From Photorhabdus luminescens subsp. luminescens (GTDB lineage Bacteria > Pseudomonadota > Gammaproteobacteria > Enterobacterales > Enterobacteriaceae): a stretch of DNA of 64,000 nt. The translations under genes were made by a program, and so were the position numbers. Each line of letters opens with the position of its first letter. Position 1 is the stretch's first letter. Positions 55,858-64,000 of this stretch are shown one piece after another. Location of the stretch: positions 62,001 to 126,000 of the forward strand of contig NZ_JXSK01000008.1 in NCBI RefSeq assembly GCF_001083805.1, written 5' to 3'. The notes under the pieces were generated by a model, which searched no databases, was not told the DNA's origin, and worked only from the letters and a program-made list of their open reading frames with translations.

Positions 55858-56571
55858 TTATTTCTCAGTATGCCACTGTTTATTCACCAAAATGGTGGAG
55901 AAATAAGGTAATTTCTGATCGACGTCCACCTGATCCAAACGGCGCCAGCACTGCTCACTTGGCAATGTCGCATCCGCCATTAATAGGGCATGTTCAAATA
56001 AATTCAGGCGCTCCAACAATGTACTCACTGTGGCAAAACGGTTATAAACTTTCATCAGCACCACGCAATCATGCGTTTGCAGCGCCTGTTCCAGCTCAGC
56101 TTCCGGCGCAGTGCAAGACATTATCGCCATTGATTGCTGTTCCATCGCCAGTGGTAATACGGTACGCGCGGCAATCGCGGCAAAAGAGGTGATACCCGGG
56201 ACAATTTCCAGCCACTCTTGCTGACCAATTCGCGCCAGCAAAAAGACCCACGTACTAAACAGCATGGCATCACCCAACGTGATAAAACCCACTTGCTGCC
56301 CTTTTGCTACTTCATCTTGCAACTGTTGCGCCACTTCATCCCATACCGCCTGTTTTTCTTCGCCATTACTGTTCATTGGAAAATGGCAGGTACGAATTTC
56401 CGTGTGGGGTAACAGGTATTCACGCACGATGGAAAGCGCCAGACTATCTCCTCCTTTACGTCCAGAGGGTGCATAAAGCACATCAAGACGAGCAAGTATT
56501 CGAGCTGCACGAACAGTAACCAAGTCACTAGCGCCCGGACCGACGCCTATCGCATAAAGTCTTCCATTCAT
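55858..56571 (-). CDS. cbiL: Cobalt-precorrin-2 C20-methyltransferase CbiL
   Basis: SAM-dependent methylation at C20. ATG overlaps the cbiK stop (TGATG); 237 residues, the Salmonella length. Motifs: LYAIGVGPGASDLVTVRAAR, VGFITLGDAMLFSTW, EIVPGITSFAAIAA and VVLMKVYNRF. Confidence 0.92.
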   Translation of the reverse strand: MNGRLYAIGVGPGASDLVTVRAARILARLDVLYAPSGRKGGDSLALSIVREYLLPHTEIRTCHFPMNSNGEEKQAVWDEVAQQLQDEVAKGQQVGFITLGDAMLFSTWVFLLARIGQQEWLEIVPGITSFAAIAARTVLPLAMEQQSMAIMSCTAPEAELEQALQTHDCVVLMKVYNRFATVSTLLERLNLFEHALLMADATLPSEQCWRRLDQVDVDQKLPYFSTILVNKQWHTEK

Positions 56572-57365
56572 CACACCACCTCCTGCGGATCTGCCTGTAA
56601 CGCGTCTGCCAAGTGTTGAACGAACATTTCACGGATCAGCGGATTTTCACCTAATCCCTGTAACCAGGATTGGGTTTTGATCCCAACAGCTTCCAGTTGA
56701 GAACGCCACGAATCCGGCTCGTCCGATGCCATATCGTTAATCGCATGATCGCCAGCCACCATCATTAATGGCATCAAATGTACCTTACGTACTGCCTGCC
56801 GCCGTAAGCGAATGATGATATTGTCGATTTCCGGGTAACTTTCCACCGCGCCGACCAACGCCGGGAAATTATGAGAATTCATCAGGTGATCAAGGCACGC
56901 ATAGGCAGAAAAGGCATGGTGACTGGCGCCATGCCCCATAAACACCACGCGCTCATCCTCATCTAATGGCGGCATCTGACTTTTCAGGGCGATAAGTAGC
57001 TGTTGATAATCAGCAAAACTGTTGAGCAACGGCGTACCGACAACCAGACGCTGGAAACGATCACTAAAGGAACGCACTTCGTTGACAATCTTTTCATATT
57101 CGTCGCCGTTGATGACATGCAGGGATTGAATAGCCACATCCTGATAACCCTCGTTGGCTAAACGCTCCAACGCCTGACGTGGGTTATCCACCTGTAGGCC
57201 ATCACGTCTTTTTAGTTTACGGATGATCATTTCTGAGGTGAATGCACGATACAGATCGCGATCACGGTAAGCCGCTGCCAGTTGTTGTTCACAGACATCA
57301 ATATTTTTTTGTCGAGTTTGATGGTAGCTGGTACCAAAGCTGATGATTAATAGTGCTTTTTTCAT
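56571..57365 (-). CDS. cbiK: Sirohydrochlorin cobaltochelatase CbiK
   Basis: Inserts Co2+ early, which marks the anaerobic route. 264 residues (Salmonella 264). MKKALLIISFGTSYHQTRQK, HVINGDEYEKIV, VVFMGHGASHHAFSAYACLD with the metal-site His, and VAGDHAINDMASDEPDSW with the second His. No signal peptide, so the cytoplasmic form. Confidence 0.94.
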   Translation of the reverse strand: MKKALLIISFGTSYHQTRQKNIDVCEQQLAAAYRDRDLYRAFTSEMIIRKLKRRDGLQVDNPRQALERLANEGYQDVAIQSLHVINGDEYEKIVNEVRSFSDRFQRLVVGTPLLNSFADYQQLLIALKSQMPPLDEDERVVFMGHGASHHAFSAYACLDHLMNSHNFPALVGAVESYPEIDNIIIRLRRQAVRKVHLMPLMMVAGDHAINDMASDEPDSWRSQLEAVGIKTQSWLQGLGENPLIREMFVQHLADALQADPQEVV

Positions 57366-57378
57366 TTTATTGCCCTCA

Positions 57379-58164
57379 TTATTCCTGCCAACTGGCTAGG
57401 TGTTGGACAAACTCATCCAGCGAACTAATCTGCACTCCTTCATCTCCCTGTAAAGTCTGTGTCGGACGACACACCACAATACAGGGAATATTAAGCGCCA
57501 GACAGGGAGCGACTTTCTGTTGATATCCTCCCTCGGCTCCAGACTCTTTTGTGATCACCACATCAGGGTGACAAAATTCATACACCGCATGATTGAATTC
57601 AGCCGTAAATGGCCCACGCAACGCGATAATATGATCGACTCCCAATCCTAATGCTTCACACTGAATCAACACCTCGGCGGTCGGCAATACCCGTACCAAC
57701 AACGTTTTTCCCGGTAGTAAACGCTGATACAGCTCCAGTTGCTTGCTGCCGGTGGTGAGCAAGATCCGTTGCCCTAACGTCCGGGCAACGTCGCAAGCCG
57801 CCTCTATGCTATTCACTTTGTACAACAGTGGATGGCTCAGTAAGTCAATTTCACTGGGACGCTGATAACGCGTAAGCCGCAGTGACAAACGACGACAAGC
57901 TGTAATCACGTTGTGGCTTAATGCATTTGCGTAAGGGTGAGAAGCATCAATCACCCAACGTACCTTATGCCGATCAAAGTAATCCACCATCGCCTCGGCA
58001 TCCATTCGCCCCACCACCACGTCTCCCTGAATATCACCCGCCAGTTGTCTCCCTGCATCTGTAGCAACAGAGAGTCGGTAACGCGCTCCTGCTGCGTCTA
58101 ATGCCTGACAGAGCAACCGCGCATCACTGGTACCGCCGAAAACATGGATTGCCGGATGGCTCAT
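57379..58164 (-). CDS. cbiJ: Cobalt-precorrin-6A reductase CbiJ
   Basis: NADH-dependent reductase of the corrin ring (CobK/CbiJ family). 261 residues. IHVFGGTSDARLLCQAL, WVIDASHPYANALSHN, LLTTGSKQLELY, VITKESGAEGGYQQKV. ATG overlaps the cbiH stop by 4 bases (ATGA). Confidence 0.9.
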   Translation of the reverse strand: MSHPAIHVFGGTSDARLLCQALDAAGARYRLSVATDAGRQLAGDIQGDVVVGRMDAEAMVDYFDRHKVRWVIDASHPYANALSHNVITACRRLSLRLTRYQRPSEIDLLSHPLLYKVNSIEAACDVARTLGQRILLTTGSKQLELYQRLLPGKTLLVRVLPTAEVLIQCEALGLGVDHIIALRGPFTAEFNHAVYEFCHPDVVITKESGAEGGYQQKVAPCLALNIPCIVVCRPTQTLQGDEGVQISSLDEFVQHLASWQE

Positions 58165-58886
58165 AATTCATACCCCCGTGGCGTGATCATTAATCCATCA
58201 CGGCAATAGGTCGTTTGATTGCCAACGATCACCAAACTGGTCATATCCACCGGGGAGAAATCCATCTCGCCGAATGTGGTGATCCATTTATCCTGTTTTT
58301 TACGTCCCGCCGCTTTTACTACGCCAACCGGCGTCTGTGCTGCTTTCCACGGCCGCATAAGTTCAAATGCTTTGGCAAGATGCCCTTCCCGGCCACGGCT
58401 ACGTGGGTTATAGAAACAAATAACAAAATCGGCTTGCGCGGCGGCAATAACACGCTTCTCAATCATCGGCCACGGCGTTAGCAGATCACTTAAACTGATA
58501 TGACAAAAATCATGCATCAACGGCGCGCCCAACAACGACGCCGCAGCAATACTGGCGGTGATCCCGGCGACCAACCTAACTTCAAGATCACACTGTTGCT
58601 GGCAAACCAATTCCAGCACTAAACCGGCCATGCCATAGATTCCCGCATCACCGCTGCTGATCAACGCGACTTTACGGCCGGACAACGCTAAATCGATCGC
58701 CTTCTGGCAGCGTTCAATCTCCTTGCACATACCGGTCTTAATCACTTCTTTATCCATCGTCAGATACTTAACTAAATGGGTGTAGGTTTTATAGCCGACA
58801 ATAATTTCAGCTTCGCGGATCGCCTCAATGGCCTCCTGCGTCATCATGGATTCATTGCCTGGCCCAATGCCGATTACGGTTAACAT
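58161..58886 (-). CDS. cbiH: Cobalt-precorrin-3B C17-methyltransferase CbiH
   Basis: Methylates C17 with ring contraction. ATG at 58886 gives [20 protein letters not shown], the family start; the upstream 27 codons overlap cbiG. 241 residues, the Salmonella length. VALISSGDAGIYGMAGLVLE, VRLVAGITASIAAASLLGAP, HDFCHISLSDLLTPW, VICFYNPRSRGR. Overlaps cbiG by 7 bases. Confidence 0.93.
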   Translation of the reverse strand: MLTVIGIGPGNESMMTQEAIEAIREAEIIVGYKTYTHLVKYLTMDKEVIKTGMCKEIERCQKAIDLALSGRKVALISSGDAGIYGMAGLVLELVCQQQCDLEVRLVAGITASIAAASLLGAPLMHDFCHISLSDLLTPWPMIEKRVIAAAQADFVICFYNPRSRGREGHLAKAFELMRPWKAAQTPVGVVKAAGRKKQDKWITTFGEMDFSPVDMTSLVIVGNQTTYCRDGLMITPRGYEL

Positions 58887-59941
58887 GATTGTGATACCCC
58901 CAAAGTGATAGTGACGCCCTGCTGACGCAAGGTCCGACCAACCAATTTTCCTTCGCTCATCAACCAAGCGACGGGTTGTGAAACACTGCCAACCCCTACC
59001 GTCTGGCGTACAAAATCGGATGCAGGAAAACGTTGCTCATGAAGACTTAATTCATTAACACTGAACAACTCAAACGGTACACGCCAACGCTGTGCAAGCT
59101 GATTTAGCGCTGGTTCATCCTTTTTAATCACAACACTGCCGATGGCACGCAACGCCATCAGATCGAAATGGTTTTCCGCCATCTGTTGCTGCAATAGCTC
59201 AATCACGGTTTGCAATGGCGTATCTCGGCGACAACCAATTCCGGCGACAACCCGTTTCGGCACCAGTTTGTAAACCGGTAGAGATAATTCCGGCAACGAA
59301 TCTCGCAATGTGACACACACCAGCGCATCCAGCTCAGGTAACTCCTCCAGACACGCTACCGGGACAAAACCCCGGATATCACACTGCTCACGTTCGTTAA
59401 GTAGTGGCTCCTCCCACCACAGCCCCACTTTTTGACCACTGACCAACATTTGATTTATTACCTTCACCACGTGGCGAAAATCCTGCATATCGGCATCTAA
59501 TTGAGTGGCAAGAGTGTCCAGCGCCGCCATCCCGTTAACATCCGTGGCGGTTGTAATCACCGGATCAGCGCCTAACAACTCAGCCAAATGGTGAGTCAAT
59601 GCGTTAGCCCCACCCACATGACCGGATAACAGGCTAATAACATGCTGACCACCTTCATCAATCACCACCACGGCGGGATCATGCATTTTGTCGTTTATCA
59701 GTGGCGCAAGCATGCGTACCGTGATGCCAAGCGCCGCCACGACCACCAACGCCGAATAGCATTTAAATGCCTCGCGCAACGTGTCGCCAAAGCTGCCGTT
59801 AAAAGGCGTAAACCCCGGTTCCAATAACTTTTCGCTGGTAAAACAGGTCAGAGGAAGATGCGTTTTCAACCGACGTACCAATCTGACCCCTCCCGGCGTC
59901 AGACAGAACACCGCAATTGATTCATGCCCGGCGATATTCAT
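58880..59941 (-). CDS. cbiG: Cobalt-precorrin-5A hydrolase CbiG
   Basis: Opens the delta-lactone and releases acetaldehyde. ATG at 59941 ([20 protein letters not shown]), overlapping cbiF by 20 bases; a 20-codon extension is open but lies in cbiF. 353 residues (Salmonella 351). [76 protein letters not shown]. Confidence 0.93.
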   Translation of the reverse strand: MNIAGHESIAVFCLTPGGVRLVRRLKTHLPLTCFTSEKLLEPGFTPFNGSFGDTLREAFKCYSALVVVAALGITVRMLAPLINDKMHDPAVVVIDEGGQHVISLLSGHVGGANALTHHLAELLGADPVITTATDVNGMAALDTLATQLDADMQDFRHVVKVINQMLVSGQKVGLWWEEPLLNEREQCDIRGFVPVACLEELPELDALVCVTLRDSLPELSLPVYKLVPKRVVAGIGCRRDTPLQTVIELLQQQMAENHFDLMALRAIGSVVIKKDEPALNQLAQRWRVPFELFSVNELSLHEQRFPASDFVRQTVGVGSVSQPVAWLMSEGKLVGRTLRQQGVTITLGVSQSC

Positions 59942-60695
59942 GGCTAAACCCCGCATCGTAAAGCTTGGAATAGTGGTACTCCTCTCCCAAAAAAGCACCA
60001 ACCAGAATCAACGCGGTTTTACGGATACCCGCTGCCTGTACTTTTTCAGCAATATCCGCCAGCGTACCGCGCACAGTAAGGCTTTCAGCCCAAGTCGCTT
60101 TGTATATCACCGCAACCGGCGTAGTCGCCGGATAGCCGCCAGCTTGAAGACGCGCAGCCACATGCCTCATCTTCTGTACAGAAAGATAAATCGCCATTGA
60201 AGTTTGATGAGCAGCAAAGGATTCCAACTGTTCGAGCGGCGGCACCGGTGTACGCCCTTCAATCCGGGTAATGATCAAACTTTGCGCTACTTCCGGTACG
60301 GTATACTCCACCCCTAATTGCGCTGCGGCCCCAAGGAAAGCACTGACACCCGGGATTGAGACAAAACCAATGCCCGCCTCGGTCAAAGCTTCCCCTTGTT
60401 CGCGTATGGAACCGTACAACGAGAGATCGCCGGTTTGCAGTCGCACCACCAATTTACCTGCATGTACGCCATCAACCATCAGTGCGACAATCTGTTCCAA
60501 CGTCAGACCGGCGCTGTCATGACACTCAGCTTCTGGCGGGCAATAATCCAACAGTTCGGTATTAATCAATGAACCGGCATAAATCACCACCTGCGCCTGT
60601 TGCAGCAAACGGTAGCCTTTCAGGGTGATCAACTCCTTGTCACCCGGTCCGGCCCCGACAAACCACACTTTTCGGGGATCAAAATAGTCAGACAT
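59922..60695 (-). CDS. cbiF: Cobalt-precorrin-4 C11-methyltransferase CbiF
   Basis: Methylates C11 with SAM. 257 residues (Salmonella 257). [98 protein letters not shown]. Overlaps cbiT by 8 bases. Confidence 0.94.
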   Translation of the reverse strand: MSDYFDPRKVWFVGAGPGDKELITLKGYRLLQQAQVVIYAGSLINTELLDYCPPEAECHDSAGLTLEQIVALMVDGVHAGKLVVRLQTGDLSLYGSIREQGEALTEAGIGFVSIPGVSAFLGAAAQLGVEYTVPEVAQSLIITRIEGRTPVPPLEQLESFAAHQTSMAIYLSVQKMRHVAARLQAGGYPATTPVAVIYKATWAESLTVRGTLADIAEKVQAAGIRKTALILVGAFLGEEYHYSKLYDAGFSHEYRRA

Positions 60696-61257
60696 CGATC
60701 TTCTCCTTGTAACAGGAAATCAGATAAGTCGGATTATTCGGTTTGAAATAGTGACCACTACCAAGGGATGCCAGAGTAGAAGCTTGTAACTGGATGCATT
60801 CCAAATCACTGATCTGACAAGTCCGCAAATGTTCCAGCGCATCATTCAGGTTATTCAACAAAATGAAAGTCAGTACCAGACGGCCGCCGGGGTACATGTG
60901 ATCCAGCGCCCAGTCGATCAAGGCGGTCAATTGCCCGCCGCTGCCGCCGATAAATACGGCATCAGCCATCACATCCAATGCTAACGGAGCTTCTCCTGCA
61001 ATGATCTCCACATTATGACAACCTAGTCGTTGACGATTCTCCTCAATCAAGGCCAATGCCGCCGAGTTACGTTCAATGGCAGTGACGGTCAACGCCGGAA
61101 ATCGTAATGCCGCCTCCAATGCCACACTGCCCGTCCCCGCTCCCACATCAATCAATTGGCTGGCATCACTGAGTTCCAGCCGCTCCAGCGCCAGTGCGCG
61201 TACGGGTTCTTTGGTCATTGGCACTTTCTGTCCGCGTAAAAATTCATCATCTCTCAT
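60688..61257 (-). CDS. cbiT: Cobalt-precorrin-6B C15-methyltransferase (decarboxylating) CbiT
   Basis: Methylates C15 and removes the C12 acetate carboxyl; partner of CbiE. 189 residues (Salmonella 192). [36 protein letters not shown] (SAM site), [25 protein letters not shown]. Overlaps cbiE by 11 bases. Confidence 0.92.
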   Translation of the reverse strand: MRDDEFLRGQKVPMTKEPVRALALERLELSDASQLIDVGAGTGSVALEAALRFPALTVTAIERNSAALALIEENRQRLGCHNVEIIAGEAPLALDVMADAVFIGGSGGQLTALIDWALDHMYPGGRLVLTFILLNNLNDALEHLRTCQISDLECIQLQASTLASLGSGHYFKPNNPTYLISCYKEKIDV

Positions 61258-61849
61258 TTAGGATCACCACCACATTCATGTCATAGTCAGTCGCCACCGC
61301 TTCCGGCCGCAGACGGTGAATACGCTCATTAGGCAAAGAGAGGTTTTCACCAATAATCAATGTACGGTTCAAGCCACGTTCAATAATGGCCTCCGCAATT
61401 GCCCGCGGACCGACGCGCCCATCAGTTACCATGCCTACTTTGTCGTGTTGCAAAAGCCAGCCAAAATCCGGGGTACGCCCGTGACTGCTGGTCAGATAGA
61501 TATCGTTCATATCCAGCGCAGCTTTAGCGCATAGATATTGAATTGAACTGATACCCGGAATGATGCGCAGATCATCTGCGGTAAAATATTCCGACAATAA
61601 TTTGCCAATGCCGTATAACAACGGGTCACCGGACGCTAATACCACAATCTGGCGTTTACTGTTGTTCTGTAGCCAAACAAGCAAACTGGCAAGATCAGCA
61701 TCCAATACGCGTGTTTCGTGGGTGACGCCGCTAAATATCTCCAGGTGGCGTCTACCGCCAACCAATACCTCCGCCTCAGTGATATAGTGCTGTGCCTGCG
61801 GTATCAGATATGCAGTATCGCCGGGACCAATTCCCACTACGGTGATCAT
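61247..61849 (-). CDS. cbiE: Cobalt-precorrin-7 C5-methyltransferase CbiE
   Basis: Methylates C5. 200 residues (Salmonella 201). [69 protein letters not shown]. Overlaps cbiD by 4 bases. In several organisms CbiE and CbiT are fused (CobL); here they are separate. Confidence 0.92.
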   Translation of the reverse strand: MITVVGIGPGDTAYLIPQAQHYITEAEVLVGGRRHLEIFSGVTHETRVLDADLASLLVWLQNNSKRQIVVLASGDPLLYGIGKLLSEYFTADDLRIIPGISSIQYLCAKAALDMNDIYLTSSHGRTPDFGWLLQHDKVGMVTDGRVGPRAIAEAIIERGLNRTLIIGENLSLPNERIHRLRPEAVATDYDMNVVVILNER

Positions 61850-62982
61850 CGCATTGCCTCCAAAATGTCATTCAATGGACGACTGGCGCCAAGTATCTGA
61901 TTATCAAAGGAGAACATGATGGCATCACAGCACGGTGGATTAACCGCAAAACGCAACATCTCACGCATTCGTTCACAAATACGTTCGGCAATCCGGTCAT
62001 AAACCGCTTGCAAGCCATGTTCTGCAATCAGTTCCATCGCCGCTTCCGTGGTATCGCAGCGGCTCACCGCCAACAACAGTTCCTGCGACGCCCCCATCAA
62101 TGCCAGATAAGCAATCAACGTTTCCATACGGCCATCAGCAATATGGCTGTGGGTATGGAAAATTCCGGCGGCCACTTTCACCAACTTGCCGGGATGCCCC
62201 ACTAGCATGATATGGCGGAACCCAAGCCGTACCGCTTCCTGCAACATGTAACCGACGAAGTTACTCATGGTTACCACTAGTTGACCATCAAGCCCCAATT
62301 GTTCACGCACAAAACGCTCACCGTGATTGCCCGGCACCAAAATGACCTTTTCAGCCCCCGCCGAACGTTTCATTTCCAGCTCCAACGCCAACGAACGTTT
62401 CCAACTCTCTTCCGACATTGGCGTGACAATGCCGGTGGTGCCAATGATGGAAATACCGCCCAGTATCCCTAATCGCCCGTTGTAAGTTTTCTTTGCCCGC
62501 TCTTCACCCTCCGGTGCGAAAATTTCCACCTCCGCGCCCCGTAGAGGACCGATAGCTTCCCGTACCGCTGCTTCAATGGTTTGACGCGGCGTACGATTAA
62601 TCGCAGAGCTGCCTACCGGCAATCCCACTCCTTTGCGGGTAACCGTGCCGACACCTTCCCCACCACGCAGATGGATCTCACCGTGGTCACACAAGGTGAC
62701 ACGGGCAAAAATCAGCATGCCATGAGTAGCATCCACATCGTCGCCACCATCTTTACGGATAGCGGCGGTCGCCTGCTGCCCTTCAATCAGTGGCTGTTCA
62801 ACGTTAAGGCGCAATGTCACACCAGAAGGCGTCACAATAGAAACATGATCAATAACTTGCTGACGCAGCACCATTAATGCGGCAACCTTGGCGGCCGCGG
62901 TAGCACAGGAACCGGTGGTGTAACCTTTGCGATACTGCTTACCGTTATGCCAGATGCTGTCTAGTTGCGTGGCGTCACTCAT
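61846..62982 (-). CDS. cbiD: Cobalt-precorrin-5B C1-methyltransferase CbiD
   Basis: Methylates C1, a step specific to the anaerobic pathway. 378 residues (Salmonella 379). [106 protein letters not shown]. Overlaps cbiC by 4 bases. Confidence 0.94.
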   Translation of the reverse strand: MSDATQLDSIWHNGKQYRKGYTTGSCATAAAKVAALMVLRQQVIDHVSIVTPSGVTLRLNVEQPLIEGQQATAAIRKDGGDDVDATHGMLIFARVTLCDHGEIHLRGGEGVGTVTRKGVGLPVGSSAINRTPRQTIEAAVREAIGPLRGAEVEIFAPEGEERAKKTYNGRLGILGGISIIGTTGIVTPMSEESWKRSLALELEMKRSAGAEKVILVPGNHGERFVREQLGLDGQLVVTMSNFVGYMLQEAVRLGFRHIMLVGHPGKLVKVAAGIFHTHSHIADGRMETLIAYLALMGASQELLLAVSRCDTTEAAMELIAEHGLQAVYDRIAERICERMREMLRFAVNPPCCDAIMFSFDNQILGASRPLNDILEAMR

Positions 62983-63611
62983 AACGCCTCCCGCAATCGG
63001 TACAGAATGGCATTGATAATCGCCGCCGCGATATTACTTCCCCCTTTACGGCCTGCGGCGGCAATACAAGGCAATTCACTTTGCATCAAAGCCGCTTTCG
63101 ATTCCGCCGCGCCGACAAAGCCAACAGGCACTCCAACTACCGCCAATGGCGAAGCCTGCCTTTCCAACAAACGGAACAGAGCGGTTGGAGCGTTACCAAA
63201 CACGAAAATTTTGTCACCCTCTTCCGCTAATGCGACGTCCACCGCAGCCATAGAACGCGTGATGCTCTGTTCTTTCGCCATCGCTACCACGCGTGGATCA
63301 CTGATATAACAGCGGCATTCACACCCCATCTGATGTAACAATGCTTTGTTGATACCGGACTGAGCCATTGTCGTATCGGTATATAAAGTGCATCCTCGAC
63401 TTAATGCCTCTGTAATGCAGGCCAGCACACCCGGCGAGAACCATAAAATATCCAACCAGTCAAAATCTGCGGTGGTGTGGATCACTCGTTTAATTACCGC
63501 TTCTTGCATCTCATCAATAAAACGATAATCGGGGCGCTCACTGGCAATAATATCGCCAATGATTGCAAAGCTATTCTGTTCAATTTGCTGAGGTTTCTGG
63601 AGGTAGTTCAT
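62979..63611 (-). CDS. cbiC: Cobalt-precorrin-8 methylmutase CbiC
   Basis: Moves the methyl group from C11 to C12 to give cobyrinate. 210 residues, the Salmonella length. [40 protein letters not shown] with the catalytic His, [35 protein letters not shown] and [20 protein letters not shown]. Confidence 0.94.
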   Translation of the reverse strand: MNYLQKPQQIEQNSFAIIGDIIASERPDYRFIDEMQEAVIKRVIHTTADFDWLDILWFSPGVLACITEALSRGCTLYTDTTMAQSGINKALLHQMGCECRCYISDPRVVAMAKEQSITRSMAAVDVALAEEGDKIFVFGNAPTALFRLLERQASPLAVVGVPVGFVGAAESKAALMQSELPCIAAAGRKGGSNIAAAIINAILYRLREAL

Positions 63612-63625
63612 ATTGTTGCCCTTTT

Positions 63626-64000
63626 CTAAGCCATTCCGACCAACAGTAAACGCAACAGCGCAAACAACAGTAAGGCCAGTTGCGAAGCTATCATCATCAA
63701 ATGGATACTGCGCGGGATATCCGTCAGCGCGATTTTTCGGCGTTCATCGCCAATCCAAGGTTTATCTACTCGTTCACCAAAATAACAATTCGGACCACCA
63801 AGACGAATACCCAACGCTCCCGCCACCGTCGCTTCCGGCCAGCCACAGTTAGGACTGGTATGCTGATGACGATCACGCCAGCCAATACGCAACGCCTGGC
63901 GAAAATCAAGCCGGATGAACCAGGCAGCCGCACTCAATAACAGCCAACTCAACCGCGCCGGTAACCAATTCGCCAAATCATCCATGCGAGCAGAAACATA
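63626..64000 (-). CDS. cbiB: Adenosylcobinamide-phosphate synthase CbiB, 3' part only
   Basis: Inner-membrane enzyme attaching aminopropanol phosphate to cobyric acid. About 125 C-terminal residues are visible (VSARMDDLANWLPARLSWLL, WRDRHQHTSPNCGWPEATVA, LGIRLGGPNCYFGE); the frame continues past the window end. Ends 14 bases before cbiC. The operon's first genes (cbiA is expected) and its promoter lie outside the window. Confidence 0.93.
   Translation of the reverse strand, partial: YVSARMDDLANWLPARLSWLLLSAAAWFIRLDFRQALRIGWRDRHQHTSPNCGWPEATVAGALGIRLGGPNCYFGERVDKPWIGDERRKIALTDIPRSIHLMMIASQLALLLFALLRLLLVGMA

Overview
The window is chromosomal DNA of an entomopathogenic enterobacterium, most probably Photorhabdus. 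This rests on the E. coli-like gene order at the left end (yeiP, lpxT, mepS, yejG, bcr, rsuA, radD, rplY, yejK, yejL, yejM, tRNA-Pro), the many ERIC elements, AT-rich intergenic DNA, and an accessory mix of tail fibres, Hcp effectors and an anaerobic cobalamin cluster. The species call is inference; no database was searched.

Layout. 1-13.5 kb is a conserved core: the 3' end of mtr, a frameshifted yeiP, lipid A/peptidoglycan genes (lpxT, mepS), yejG, bcr, rsuA, radD, rplY, ndpA, yejL, the sulfatase-like inner membrane protein gene lapC/pbgA, and a GGG-anticodon tRNA-Pro. 13.6-31.3 kb, directly after the tRNA, is an accessory array of about nine tail-fibre modules, almost all on the minus strand. 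Each has a near-identical 5' leader and a conserved N-terminus of roughly 110-150 residues joined to a different C-terminus (collar, pyocin-knob or W-rich type), some with tail-fibre assembly (Tfa) chaperone genes. No capsid, tail-tube, terminase, integrase or invertase gene is present. Inside the array lies a 1.9-kb segment bounded by 46-bp perfect inverted repeats, each containing a gix/hix-like 26-bp site, with two convergent alternative fibre C-termini. This is the structure of an invertible, Mu-G-like fibre switch and is the most striking item here.

31.3-34.9 kb holds a candidate 24-codon gene and two YadA-head-like proteins lacking both signal peptide and membrane anchor. 34.9-38.9 kb (minus) is cobA-cobD-pduX-precorrin-2 dehydrogenase-btuR. 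Divergent from it, 39.2-42.9 kb (plus), is eutABC, a B12-dependent ethanolamine ammonia-lyase with its reactivase but no microcompartment genes. 43.1-51.1 kb is a second accessory region: an XRE regulator, a tandemly duplicated cassette (hcp, DUF4225 effector, two small membrane proteins, one unknown protein) in which the first copy is decaying, and remnants of toxin-antitoxin genes.

51.2-64 kb (minus) is the tightly overlapping anaerobic cobalamin operon, in transcription order (cbiB)-C-D-E-T-F-G-H-J-K-L-cbiP-cobU-S-C-T, lacking the usual cbiMNQO cobalt transporter. Together with cobA/cobD/pduX it could make adenosylcobalamin, for which EutBC is a local consumer.
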